Shown here one piece after another: positions 8,658 to 16,676 of a stretch of DNA of 45,997 nt (position 1 is its first letter; every line of letters begins with the position of its first letter). Where the stretch lies: positions 1-45,997 of the forward strand of contig JAPSJS010000026.1 of the NCBI GenBank assembly GCA_031178065.1, read 5' to 3'. The translations under genes were made by a program, and so were the position numbers. The notes under the pieces are model-generated. The model saw only the letters and a list, made by a program, of their open reading frames with translations, searched no databases and was not told where the DNA came from. Source of the DNA: Altererythrobacter sp. Lineage in GTDB: Bacteria > Pseudomonadota > Alphaproteobacteria > Sphingomonadales > Sphingomonadaceae.

Positions 8658-9584
8658 ATGACGCAGGGCACGCACCACTACGTTCCGGACACGCGGAACG
8701 AGACCATTCTGATCGACGTGAACGGTGAGCATTTCCCGCGAGCCGAAGCCAGGGTCAGCGTGTTCGACAGCGGCTTCATGCTCGGCGACGGCGTGTGGGA
8801 GGGGATCCGGTTTCATGGCGGCTGCCTGGCCTTTCTCGACCGGCATCTCGATCGCCTCTGGCGCGGCGCGAAGGCCATCCACATGGATATCGGCGTCACG
8901 CGCGAGGAACTCGAGAGGCGGCTCTATGCCGTGCTCGACGCCAATGGCATGACGGATGACGGGGTGCACATCCGCCTGATGGTCACGCGCGGCGTGCGCT
9001 CCACCCCCTACCAGGACCCGCGCGTGGTGGTGACGCCGGCGACCATCGTCATCATTCCCGAATGGAAGGAGCCGGCGCCCGAAACGGCGACGCGGATGCT
9101 TCGGCTCTTCACGGTCCACGTGCGCCGCGGCTATCCCGATGTGCAGGACCCGATGCTCAACTCGCATTCGAAGCTCAACTGCATCACCGCCTGCATCCAG
9201 GCGGCGCAGGCGGGGGTGGACGAGGGGCTCATGCTCGATCCTCACGGCTTCGTCGCGACCTGCAACTCGACGCACTTCTTCATCGCGCGGGGCGGCGAGA
9301 TCTGGACGTCGACGGGCGACTACTGCCTCGACGGGATCACCCGCGGCCTGGTGATCGAAGTGGCCCGCGAGGCAGGCATTCCGGTGTTCGAGCGCAACTT
9401 CTCGCTGACCCATGTCTACGGCGCCGACGAGGCGTTCACCACCGGCACCTTCGCCGGCGTGGCGCCGGTCGGCTCGGTCGACGGGCGGGTGCTCGGCGCC
9501 GAGCGGGGCCCGATGGTCGAGCGGCTCCAGCAGCTCTATCTGGAACGTCTCGCGCGGGATGTCGCCGGAAGGGCACGGCCATGA
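8658..9584 (+). CDS. Class IV PLP-dependent aminotransferase (branched-chain / D-amino acid type)
   Basis: A fold-type IV aminotransferase of 308 residues. The family pattern is present: VFDSGFMLGDGVWEGIRF near residues 35-52, the PLP-binding lysine K172 in NSHSKLN, DEGLMLDPHGFVAT in the glutamate-bearing loop, and FTTGTFAGVAPVGSVDGR near the end, which contacts the cofactor phosphate. Family members act on branched-chain amino acids, D-amino acids or 4-amino-4-deoxychorismate; the residues seen do not decide among these. Its stop overlaps the start of a sulfotransferase-like gene (ATGA), so the two are translationally coupled and probably act together. Confidence 0.9.
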   Translation: MTQGTHHYVPDTRNETILIDVNGEHFPRAEARVSVFDSGFMLGDGVWEGIRFHGGCLAFLDRHLDRLWRGAKAIHMDIGVTREELERRLYAVLDANGMTDDGVHIRLMVTRGVRSTPYQDPRVVVTPATIVIIPEWKEPAPETATRMLRLFTVHVRRGYPDVQDPMLNSHSKLNCITACIQAAQAGVDEGLMLDPHGFVATCNSTHFFIARGGEIWTSTGDYCLDGITRGLVIEVAREAGIPVFERNFSLTHVYGADEAFTTGTFAGVAPVGSVDGRVLGAERGPMVERLQQLYLERLARDVAGRARP

Positions 9585-10309
9585 CGATCCGCATCGCCAT
9601 GTGGTCGGGCCCGCGCAACATCTCGACCGCAATGATGCGCAGCTTCTCCTCGCGGGCCGACTGCGCCGTTTCGGACGAGCCGTTCTACGGCGCGTTCCTC
9701 AAGGCGACGGGCGAGCGGCACCCGATGGCGGAGGAAACGATCGCCTCGATGGATTGCGACTGGCGCTCGGTGCTGGCGGCCCAGTCCGGCAACTCTCCCG
9801 GCGGCGAGCCCATCTGGTATCAGAAGCACATGCCGCACCATATGGTCGGCCCGGTGGGAATCGCCGACATGGCGGATCATCGGCACGCCTTCCTGATCCG
9901 TTCGCCGGAACGGGTGGTCGCGAGCTATCGCGCAAAGAACGAATTGCGCCGACCCGAGATGCTCGGCTTCGCGCAGCTGCGCCGCTATTTCGAGTATGAG
10001 GCGGAGCGGACGGGCACCATTCCCCCGGTGGTGGACTCGGACGACATACTCGCCGACCCGCCGGGCGTGCTGGAGAAGCTATGCCTTGCGCTGGGGATCG
10101 ACTGGGACCCGGCCATGCTTCGGTGGAAAACCGGGCCACACCCGGAGGACGGCGTCTGGGGCGCGCATTGGTACGACAGGGTCAATGACTCCACGGGATT
10201 CGGCCACCCGCCCGGTCCTGTGCCGATGCTCGACGAAAGCCACCGCGAAGTTGCGGACGCGTGCCGCGCAGACTACGAGGCGCTGCAAGGCCACGCGATA
10301 ACCACCTGA
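9581..10309 (+). CDS. Sulfotransferase-like P-loop protein
   Basis: A 242-residue protein. The N-terminus MTIRIAMWSGPRNISTAMM has the strand-loop-helix of the PAPS-dependent sulfotransferase fold, with SGPRNIST in the phosphosulfate-binding loop. FLIRSPERVVASYRAKNE (about 105-122) matches the 3'-phosphate-binding region (RxPxxxxxS). The start at 9581 gives the ATGA overlap with the aminotransferase; an open frame extends upstream but has no homology there. Substrate is unknown, and a nucleotide- or phosphate-binding role other than sulfation is possible. As I recall, plant branched-chain-aminotransferase-like proteins carry a domain of this kind fused to a class IV aminotransferase, which supports a shared pathway. 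Confidence 0.8.
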   Translation: MTIRIAMWSGPRNISTAMMRSFSSRADCAVSDEPFYGAFLKATGERHPMAEETIASMDCDWRSVLAAQSGNSPGGEPIWYQKHMPHHMVGPVGIADMADHRHAFLIRSPERVVASYRAKNELRRPEMLGFAQLRRYFEYEAERTGTIPPVVDSDDILADPPGVLEKLCLALGIDWDPAMLRWKTGPHPEDGVWGAHWYDRVNDSTGFGHPPGPVPMLDESHREVADACRADYEALQGHAITT

Positions 10310-10398
10310 CAGCGGTTCGGCGAAAAAACCGGGCGCTCCACCGACGACGCCGTTACCACTCGAAGTCCCCCGCGTTTCTCCATCGAAGGAGAGGTGCG

Positions 10399-10557
10399 AT
10401 GGAATACGAAATCGACGACGACCCGCAGGATCACGAGGGCGACCGCTGCGAAGCGAACCGAAGAGGCGGCGTACGCGAAGATCACCTGCTACGCACGCGC
10501 AGGGAACACGACGCCAGTACTGCTGCTGACAATCGTGGTGGGATCGATGCCGGTTGA
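10399..10557 (+). CDS. Possible small protein, 52 residues, doubtful
   Basis: A short frame beginning MEYEIDDDPQDHEGDRCEAN. It has an unusually good ribosome-binding site (AAGGAGAGG about six bases upstream), which is why it is listed. The product is acidic at the start and rich in arginine later, with no signal peptide, helix-rich pattern or known motif. The overlapping +1 frame from 10394 is open longer, to 10600, so a frameshifted remnant is conceivable. The rest of the 10310-10604 interval shows only a hairpin. It may well be non-coding. Confidence 0.3.
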   Translation: MEYEIDDDPQDHEGDRCEANRRGGVREDHLLRTRREHDASTAADNRGGIDAG

Positions 10558-10564
10558 TACCGAA

Positions 10565-10587
10565 GGCGATGCAATTCTCACATCGCC
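10565..10587. other. Hairpin between convergent genes
   Basis: GGCGATG (10565-10571) and CATCGCC (10581-10587) form a perfect 7-bp stem with a nine-base loop. It sits between the possible small plus-strand ORF and the 3' end of the minus-strand secreted protein gene. No U-tract follows on either strand, so a role as terminator is only possible. Confidence 0.35.
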
Positions 10588-10604
10588 GGGGGCTATCTAG
10601 CGGG

Positions 10605-10865
10605 TCAGAGGCTCTCTTTTACCAGTGAGCGCGAACGTTCCATGGCTCGCGTGCGGTCGAGGTCAGCTTTGCTCTGCTCCTCGATCGCTTTCCATTCCGC
10701 CTTGGTGAGGCAGACGCGCCGAGACATGATCGATCCGGTCGCCACCTCGCGCTTGCAGATCACCTTTTCCTCGTCCGGCTGGGCGACTGGTGGCTCGTCG
10801 GCATCCACGGCGAAGGCGGCGGCTGGAACAGCAGCCAGCAGCACCGCAAGGCTGATCTTGATCAC
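10605..10865 (-). CDS. Small secreted protein, function unknown
   Basis: An 86-residue protein with an N-terminal signal peptide (VIKISLAVLLAAVPAAAFA, cleavage probably near AFA-VDA). The mature part is short and charged, and contains two cysteines in the arrangement VICKREVATGSIMSRRVC followed by LTKAEWKAIEEQSKAD. I know this C-x(n)-G-S-x-x-x-R-R-x-C-x-x-x-x-x-W pattern as recurring in small sphingomonad periplasmic proteins of unknown role. GTG at 10865 is preferred over the ATG at 10886, because the GGAG site lies inside the longer version, eight bases before the GTG. It is downstream of the TonB receptor on the same strand but separated from it by a terminator. Confidence 0.75.
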   Translation of the reverse strand: MIKISLAVLLAAVPAAAFAVDADEPPVAQPDEEKVICKREVATGSIMSRRVCLTKAEWKAIEEQSKADLDRTRAMERSRSLVKESL

Positions 10866-10916
10866 GCGGACTACTCCTTCAGGCATGCGTCATGCGCGGT
10901 GTCCCGCACAGAGGAC

Positions 10917-10947
10917 AAAAAATGGGCGGCTTTCGAGAAAGCCGCCC
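10917..10947 (-). terminator. Rho-independent terminator of the TonB-dependent receptor gene
   Basis: GGGCGGCTTT and AAAGCCGCCC (10924-10947) form a perfect 10-bp stem with loop CGAG. Read on the minus strand it is followed by ATTTTTTG (T-tract from 10922 to 10917). It begins about 20 bases after the receptor stop codon. Confidence 0.9.
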
Positions 10948-10969
10948 AAGCTGGTCTAACCGCGCTCGC

Positions 10970-13900
10970 TTAGAAGTGTACCTTCGCGCCAACGCGGAAG
11001 TAGCGACCCATGATGTTCGGACCAGCCCATGCCGGGTTGAAGCCAAACAGCGCATAAGCGGCATCCGGGTCGAACGGCGGCTTGGTGTCGAGCAGATTGA
11101 GCACGTTCGCATACAGGGTGAACCTGTCGCCCACGTCCTGCGACACCGTCAGGTCCAAGTTCCAGATGTCATCCGTCTTGCAGTTGACCGGAGTACCGTC
11201 GACATAGGAATGGGTCGACGTCCCATTGGCCGCGTTGAATTCGCAATCGCCCTTGATGCCGCCGAAGTCGATCGACGCCGTATCATAGCCCTTGGTGTAA
11301 TAGGCCGTCAGACTGACCGCGGTATCGCCGAATTCCAGCGTGTTCTGCCACGTAGCACGCCACTTGGGCGAACCCGAGCAGGACGTGATGTTGCACGGGC
11401 TGAGCGTGCCGTCGTAGCGCAGCACCTCGCCGTCGTCGGTCGTCAGCTCATACTTCAGCATGTACGAGGCGTCGAAGTCGGTCCGCCAAGTCACCGCGTC
11501 GTTAATAGGCAAGCTGGCCCGGGCGCCGAAATCGATGCCGCTGACCGTCTGCTCGTCCTGGTTGGTGAACGACGACTGGATGAAGCCGATGAGGGGCAGG
11601 GCGTTCGGGAACGCCGGGTCGGGCTGACCCGGGATCACGGTAATCCCCGGAATGTCGACCACGCCGTTATTGGCGTAGTAGGCCGCTTCCGCCGCGCTCG
11701 TATCGGTCACACCGACGATCAGATCCTTGACCTTGATATGCCAGAAATCGACCGTCAGGCTGACGTTGCGGATCGGCTCGTAGATGACGCCGGCGGTGAA
11801 CGCCGTCGACTTTTCCGGGTCAAGTTCTGGGTTGCCGACCTGCGTGAGGCCCAGCGAGTAGTTGCCGGTCGCATAAGCGTTGTCGCCATGCGCCGCGCAG
11901 AAAGCCGCAAAGGTCTCACAGTTGACTGTGCGGGTCACATAGCCCGTGGTCGGCAGGCCGAAGCTTTCGTTGAAGCTCGGGATGCGGAAGCCCTTCGAGA
12001 AGGTGCCGCGCAGAGCGAGTTGTGGAATGGGGGTGAACTTGACGCCGACCTTGGGCGAGAAGTTCGACTGACCCGTCGAGTAATCGTCGTAGCGGCCCGA
12101 AACGTTGACTTCGAACTGCTCCACGATTGGCGCGCCCACTTCGAAGAACGCCGATTTCACATTGCGGCTACCCGAGGTGCCCACTGAGTTGATGCTGTAA
12201 TAGCGTTCGTACTGGTTGCCCAGCGTACCCGGGTTGCCGCTCGGAGCGTCGATCGATTCGTCGCGATAAGACACGCCGACCGCCGCCTGCAGCGGGCCGC
12301 CTGGAAGTTCGAACAGATCCTTGGCGATCGTACCCTGAACCTGCCACAGCTCCGACACCGACGTTGTGACCTGACGCGGGCCGATGTAGTCCCAGATATC
12401 CTCCGGCGTGGCTTCAAGGTCGTTGAAGTTGATCTGGCCGCGCGCGACGGCATCCATGATCCGCTGCGGGATGTAGTAATTGTCCTGCGTGCGCTTAAGA
12501 CGCACTTCCGACCCCGTGAAGCTGGCTGAATAACGCCAGTCGTCGCCGAAGGTGCCATCGATCCCGAGCACGCCACGCAGTGCGCGCGAGCTCGTATCGA
12601 CGGTGCGGGGGCGGGTCGAACGAACGAATGCCTGCGCGGTGCGGCCGTCGGCGGCATAGGGGTTGTACGGGTTGAGAACGCCGTTGGTTGCGTCGCATCC
12701 GGTGCCCGTGCCGGTCGGCGTGCCGACGCCGGCGTTACAGACGTATACCGGTAGCATCACGTTGTAGGCAGCCACCCCATTGTTGGGCGGTGTTGGTGTG
12801 CCGTTGAAGCCCAGCGGCGTGAACGACGCATGGGTCTTGGTGTTGTAATAGTTGGCAATCGCGTAGATTTGCGCCCGATCGCCGACGTCGGCGGTGAAAC
12901 GCGCCGTCAGACCCTGACGTTCGATCTCCGGCTGCAACATGATGTAGTCGCCGTGGAAGTCGACTTCGCAAACGCCCGCGAGCGGAGCAGTGCCCGAGCC
13001 GGCGGTATTCTGATGCATATTGTAGCCGAGGCAGCCGGCGGCCGGGTTCAGGAATTCGAACCGACCCGCGCCCGTCATCGGGTTTGGCGGGCTGTCGTCG
13101 GGATTGCCCGGATCCAGCGGCGTGTCGTCGACCGGGCGAACGAGCGTCACCCCAGGAATGCTGATCAGCCCATTAAAGCTTCCATCCTCCGGAGTGTAGC
13201 CGTTCCAGTTCAAGTTCGGCAAACAACTGCCGCTGGCGCCGCACACGCCGGTCCAATCCTGCGTATTGAAGGGATAGCCGCGATCGCGGGCCCAGAGCGC
13301 GTCCTGCTTCTGGTATTCGCCGCTCACGTAGAAGTTGAAGCCTTGCTCGGCGAGGTCGCCATAACCCCAAGTTACGTCGATACGCTGTTCGCCCGCATCG
13401 CCGCGCTGCGAAACGCCGACCGAGCCGCCAAGGTGGAGGCCCTGGATTTCCTTCTTGGTGATGACATTGATGACGCCCGCGATCGCGTCGGCACCGTACG
13501 TCGAGGAGGCACCGTCACGCAGCACTTCGATGCGATCCACGACAGCGTTGGGAATGGTGTTGAGGTCGACGAAGTTGCGCTGGCCGTCGTCGGCAAGCGG
13601 ATAGGGCGCCATGCGCAGCCCGTCGGAAATCGACAGGGTCGCCTGCACCGTCAGACCGCGCAGCGCCGGAGCGTTCGCGCCCGAAGCGAAGTTGAAGCCC
13701 GTATTCCAGCCCTGGGTGATCGTGCCAGCACCGTTGGCCGACAGCCGCTGGACCGCGTCTGCCACGGTGTTGATGCCGCGTTCTTCGAGCGTCTCGGCGC
13801 TGAGCACGGTGACTGGCGACGGAGCTTCGGTATCGGTACGACGCAGGATCGAACCTGTAACCACGATGATGTTCTCGTCCTGATCGTAGGCCGCGCAATT

Positions 13901-14053
13901 CGGATCGTTCGGATCTGCGCACGCATCGTCCGGGACGAGGACCGGATCGGGTTCGTCCTGAGCGTGGGCTGGCGACGCGAAAGCCGCGAACGACAGTGCT
14001 GCCACTCCGGCGCTTGCGAACAGACGCCCTTTGATTGCTAGAGATTTTCTCAT
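10970..14053 (-). CDS. TonB-dependent outer membrane receptor
   Basis: A 1027-residue outer-membrane receptor that imports a ligand using TonB energy. The signal peptide ends near residue 32 (SFAAFASPAHAQ). A short cysteine-containing acidic stretch (DDACADPNDPNCAAYD) comes next, then the TonB-box-like IIVVTGS (62-68), and the plug domain with IEVLRDGASSTYGADAIAGVINVITKK. The rest is a long 22-strand-type barrel with many aromatic and polar alternations, ending in the outer-membrane sorting signal GRYFRVGAKVHF with terminal phenylalanine. The ATG has GGGGGAG seven bases upstream. There is no sigma/anti-sigma pair, enzyme or inner-membrane transporter beside it, so the substrate cannot be inferred. 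Family assignment is firm. Confidence 0.95.
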   Translation of the reverse strand: MRKSLAIKGRLFASAGVAALSFAAFASPAHAQDEPDPVLVPDDACADPNDPNCAAYDQDENIIVVTGSILRRTDTEAPSPVTVLSAETLEERGINTVADAVQRLSANGAGTITQGWNTGFNFASGANAPALRGLTVQATLSISDGLRMAPYPLADDGQRNFVDLNTIPNAVVDRIEVLRDGASSTYGADAIAGVINVITKKEIQGLHLGGSVGVSQRGDAGEQRIDVTWGYGDLAEQGFNFYVSGEYQKQDALWARDRGYPFNTQDWTGVCGASGSCLPNLNWNGYTPEDGSFNGLISIPGVTLVRPVDDTPLDPGNPDDSPPNPMTGAGRFEFLNPAAGCLGYNMHQNTAGSGTAPLAGVCEVDFHGDYIMLQPEIERQGLTARFTADVGDRAQIYAIANYYNTKTHASFTPLGFNGTPTPPNNGVAAYNVMLPVYVCNAGVGTPTGTGTGCDATNGVLNPYNPYAADGRTAQAFVRSTRPRTVDTSSRALRGVLGIDGTFGDDWRYSASFTGSEVRLKRTQDNYYIPQRIMDAVARGQINFNDLEATPEDIWDYIGPRQVTTSVSELWQVQGTIAKDLFELPGGPLQAAVGVSYRDESIDAPSGNPGTLGNQYERYYSINSVGTSGSRNVKSAFFEVGAPIVEQFEVNVSGRYDDYSTGQSNFSPKVGVKFTPIPQLALRGTFSKGFRIPSFNESFGLPTTGYVTRTVNCETFAAFCAAHGDNAYATGNYSLGLTQVGNPELDPEKSTAFTAGVIYEPIRNVSLTVDFWHIKVKDLIVGVTDTSAAEAAYYANNGVVDIPGITVIPGQPDPAFPNALPLIGFIQSSFTNQDEQTVSGIDFGARASLPINDAVTWRTDFDASYMLKYELTTDDGEVLRYDGTLSPCNITSCSGSPKWRATWQNTLEFGDTAVSLTAYYTKGYDTASIDFGGIKGDCEFNAANGTSTHSYVDGTPVNCKTDDIWNLDLTVSQDVGDRFTLYANVLNLLDTKPPFDPDAAYALFGFNPAWAGPNIMGRYFRVGAKVHF

Positions 14054-14447
14054 GTCTTCGCTCCCCCTGGGAAAAGGCCGTTGTCCGGCTCGTGAGCAAA
14101 TTGCGCGTTGCGCGCACGACGCAAAACGTTGCAGACCGTCGCATGCGACACGACAAACCCCGTCGCAAATAAAATTGCGTCAGTGCCTTATTCTTCGCTG
14201 CCGAATGTCGTAAAAATGCAACAGCCACCCGGATGAGGGTGTGAACGAGTGCCTGGCACCCTGCGCGCGTTGTCCCAGGAACCTGCTGAAGAGCGAAGCA
14301 GGCGGGCCGCGCGTCCAACACGCCTTGAGACGCTACGGCCGCCAGCTTGGCAGCAGCGCAGAGCGTAAGGTCCGGGCCCACAAACCCGAACCAGACCGGT
14401 CTGAAGCCGAGCGTCTTCCGATGGTTCTTGAGATGGGATCGGCTGCT
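14054..14447. other. 394-bp gene-free interval between receptor gene and tRNA-Ser
   Basis: No credible gene is seen. The part next to the receptor (14054-14240) is the likely promoter region, with an AT-rich patch at 14166-14220 and several short dyads: GTCGCATGCGAC at 14138-14149, and CGCAA/TTGCG arms at 14164-14168 and 14175-14179. Farther out, CAGACCGGTCTG at 14392-14403 is a perfect 12-bp palindrome downstream of the tRNA. Open frames across the interval carry phrases (GSNPTLSA, GGIRTH) that come from translating a tRNA-Ser gene and are spurious. Confidence 0.6.
14138..14149. promoter_or_regulatory. 12-bp perfect palindrome upstream of TonB receptor gene
   Basis: GTCGCATGCGAC is a perfect palindrome 85 bp upstream of the receptor start. 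The neighbouring 14100-14180 stretch repeats GCAA/TTGC half-sites. It could be an operator for substrate-responsive control; no regulator gene is adjacent and the binding protein is unknown. Confidence 0.35.
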
Positions 14448-14536
14448 GGCGGACAGGGTGGGATTCGAACCCACGGTGGGCGTTAACCCACGGCGGTTTT
14501 CAAGACCGCTGCCTTAAACCACTCGGCCACCTGTCC
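14448..14536 (-). tRNA. tRNA-Ser, anticodon UGA
   Basis: The minus strand folds as a class II tRNA of 89 bases including an encoded CCA. The acceptor stem is GGACAGG with CCTGTCC, followed by discriminator G and CCA. The D arm carries GGCCGAGTGG, the anticodon stem is GCGGT/ACCGC with loop CTTGAAA (anticodon TGA, 14500-14502, reading UCA), the long variable arm is GTGGGTTAACGCCCAC, and the T arm contains GGTTCGAATCC. The serine identity rests on the anticodon and the long variable arm. Confidence 0.97.
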
Positions 14537-14659
14537 GCTGTTTTGCGCGCTAGCGGCTGTGTGCGTGGTTGTCATCATCGGCGCGTCGGTTCGGCTCTAC
14601 CGCCAGCATAAACATCGAAAATCATTTGCGGTTAAACTGAGCTCTGCCACAACGTTCGC

Positions 14660-15682
14660 ATGATCAAGCGCGCTCTCCTGACCCTCGCCCTCTCCGCCGC
14701 CGTGTTCACACCCGCCGTTCCCGCCGCGGCGCAGGACATGCCGTTCGATAGCTATCTCCAGCAGCTCACCGCACGGGCGCGGGCCGAAGGGGTGAGCGAA
14801 GCGACGATCGTGCGCATGACTCAGGGTCTTCAACCGAACCACCGCGTGATCGAGCTCGACCGCGGACAGCCGGGATCGTCTTCGAGCGGTAGCGGGTACC
14901 CGCCGCTGTCGTCCTATATCGACAGGCACGTCGATGCCGCGCGGATCAACGGCGGCAAGCGCGCGTACTCGTCGTCGCTCGGCACGATCCGTGCGATCGA
15001 GCGCGAATACGGCGTGCCCGGTGAAATCCTGGTCGCGATCTGGGGCCATGAAACGGCTTACGGCGCGGTGACCGGGAGCTTCGATCTGGCCCAGGCGCTC
15101 GCAACGCTCGCCTGGGAAGGGCGCCGCCGGGAGCTGTTCGCCGGCGAGTTCGTCGACCTGCTCAAGGTCGCCGACAAGGGCTATCCTCGCTCGCAGCTCA
15201 AGGGGAGCTGGGCCGGCGCGTTCGGCAACCCTCAGTTCCTGCCGAGCGTCTACCTGCGTCTGGCGACCGACGGCGACGGTGACGGACGGGCGAACATCTT
15301 CAGCAACAGCGCCGACACGCTGGCGTCGATCGCCAACTACTTCCGCGATGCAGGCTGGCGGGCCGGCCAGCCCTGGGGCGTGCGCGCCTCGGTGCCGAGC
15401 GGGTTCAACTGGTCCGCGGTGCGCAGCAAGGTCGTCTCTCCGGTCTGTCCGCGCGTGCACGAGCGGCACAGCCAGTGGCGGACCGTGGGCGAGTGGCGTG
15501 CGCTCGGCGTTCAGCCGCAGCGCCCGCTGGACGACAGCGTGATGGCCTCGCTCTTTCAGCCGGATGGGCGGGCGGCTCCGGCGTGGCTCTTAACGGCAAA
15601 TTATAGGGTTATCCTCGAATACAACTGCTCGAACTACTACGCGATGAGTGTGGGATTGCTTGCAGATGAGATTGCCCGATGA
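14660..15682 (+). CDS. Lytic murein transglycosylase, MltB-like (SLT_2 family)
   Basis: A 340-residue periplasmic enzyme that cleaves the MurNAc-GlcNAc bond of peptidoglycan, leaving 1,6-anhydro-MurNAc. It has a signal peptide (residues 1 to about 25, ending AAAQ). The catalytic glutamate is E131 in AIWGHETAYGAV, and FGNPQFLPSVYLRLATDGDGDG is the MltB-type substrate-site and Asp-rich loop. No lipobox is present, so it is soluble, unlike E. coli MltB. It is the first gene of a run containing an RlpA-like protein and a D,D-carboxypeptidase, and overlaps the rlpA start by 17 bases. The start is the first ATG before an evident signal peptide. Confidence 0.92.
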   Translation: MIKRALLTLALSAAVFTPAVPAAAQDMPFDSYLQQLTARARAEGVSEATIVRMTQGLQPNHRVIELDRGQPGSSSSGSGYPPLSSYIDRHVDAARINGGKRAYSSSLGTIRAIEREYGVPGEILVAIWGHETAYGAVTGSFDLAQALATLAWEGRRRELFAGEFVDLLKVADKGYPRSQLKGSWAGAFGNPQFLPSVYLRLATDGDGDGRANIFSNSADTLASIANYFRDAGWRAGQPWGVRASVPSGFNWSAVRSKVVSPVCPRVHERHSQWRTVGEWRALGVQPQRPLDDSVMASLFQPDGRAAPAWLLTANYRVILEYNCSNYYAMSVGLLADEIAR

Positions 15683-16643
15683 CCTGTTTCGTGGAGCCGC
15701 CGCGCTCGCACTGAGCGTCGCCCTGGCCGGGTGCGGGCTCGCCGGTGGAGGCGATCGTCCCGCTGCCGAAGCGGGATCGCCGCTCGCGGCGCAGGCGACC
15801 GGACCGGCGGCCGATTATCCGATGGTGCTGGGGAATCCGTTTACGATCGACGGGATCGAGTACGTCCCCACCGACGTGATGAACTACGACGAGGTCGGCT
15901 ATCTGGCTGCCGACGAGGCCACCGCGGGCGTGACCGCGGCCCACAAGACGCTTCCGCTGCCGAGCTACGTCGAAGTGACCTCGCTCGAGACCGGCCGGAC
16001 CATTCTCGCGCGGGTCGAGCGGCGGGGTCCGATGTCGACCAAGCAACTGGTGGCGCTGTCGCCCGACGCGCTTGCGCAGCTCGGCGCAGGCGCGGGAGCA
16101 CCCGTGCGTGTGCGCCGGGTCAATCCGCCTGAGGTGCAGCGCGCCGAGCTTCGCGCCGGCCGCGCGGCACCGCTGCGCATGGACACGCCGGAGACCCTTC
16201 TCGGGGTGTTGCGGCGCAGTCTGCCCAAGCACGGATCGGCCAGCCTGGCGGACGGTCGCAGGCCGCCCGTTCCCTCGGGCGTTCAGACGGCGGGCCCGCC
16301 CACCGCACCGCCGCCCCTTGCACGCGCCGAACCGGCCACGAGCGCACCGCCTGCGCCATCGGGGCAGCCGGCGGCCGCGGCGTACCCACTCGAACCTCTC
16401 GAGGGCGCGGCGCCGGCGCAATCGGAACCGCCCGCTGGCGCCTTCGTGGTTCAGGCTGCCGCCTTCTCGAGCAAGGAAAACGCCGATCGGGCAGCCGTTG
16501 AGCTGGGCGGGTTCGTCTCCAAGGCCGGGCGCTTCTACCGCGTCCGCACGGGCCCTTACGCGACCCGTGGACAGGCCGAAGCCGCGCTCGCCAAGGTACG
16601 CGCTGCCGGTTATAGCGACGCGAGAGTGTCCACAGCAGGTTGA
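15666..16643 (+). CDS. rlpA: RlpA-like septal ring lipoprotein (DPBB and SPOR domains)
   Basis: A 325-residue protein. The N-terminus is a lipoprotein signal with lipobox LAGC (ALSVALAGC). Residues about 55-155 are a double-psi beta-barrel of the RlpA type (TAAHKTLPLPSYVEVTSLE), then a Pro/Ala-rich linker, and a C-terminal SPOR domain of about 75 residues (AFVVQAAAFSSKENADRAA), which binds denuded glycan at the division site. RlpA proteins are septal lytic transglycosylases or structural homologues. The motif usually written NDRGP appears here as ERRGP, so the catalytic aspartate I expect is not at that place. The ATG at 15666 is preferred to GTG 15648 because it fits the length of a lipoprotein signal. 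Confidence 0.88.
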   Translation: MRLPDDLFRGAAALALSVALAGCGLAGGGDRPAAEAGSPLAAQATGPAADYPMVLGNPFTIDGIEYVPTDVMNYDEVGYLAADEATAGVTAAHKTLPLPSYVEVTSLETGRTILARVERRGPMSTKQLVALSPDALAQLGAGAGAPVRVRRVNPPEVQRAELRAGRAAPLRMDTPETLLGVLRRSLPKHGSASLADGRRPPVPSGVQTAGPPTAPPPLARAEPATSAPPAPSGQPAAAAYPLEPLEGAAPAQSEPPAGAFVVQAAAFSSKENADRAAVELGGFVSKAGRFYRVRTGPYATRGQAEAALAKVRAAGYSDARVSTAG

Positions 16644-16676
16644 TCCGCCGGCTTCCCGCCGGCGGCGGGAGCGCAA

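Noticed and set aside
10892-14041. Two long plus-strand frames (431 and 403 codons) antisense to the TonB receptor
   Set aside because: Shadows of the receptor coding sequence, without signal, domain or ribosome-site evidence.
13515-14486. Open frames crossing the tRNA-Ser gene on both strands
   Set aside because: They contain GSNPTLSA and GGIRTH, the well-known artefacts of translating tRNA-Ser, and overlap the TonB receptor or its promoter region.
14448-14536. tRNA-Ser as an integration site for a mobile element
   Set aside because: No integrase, no repeat of the tRNA 3' end and no composition shift were seen on either side.
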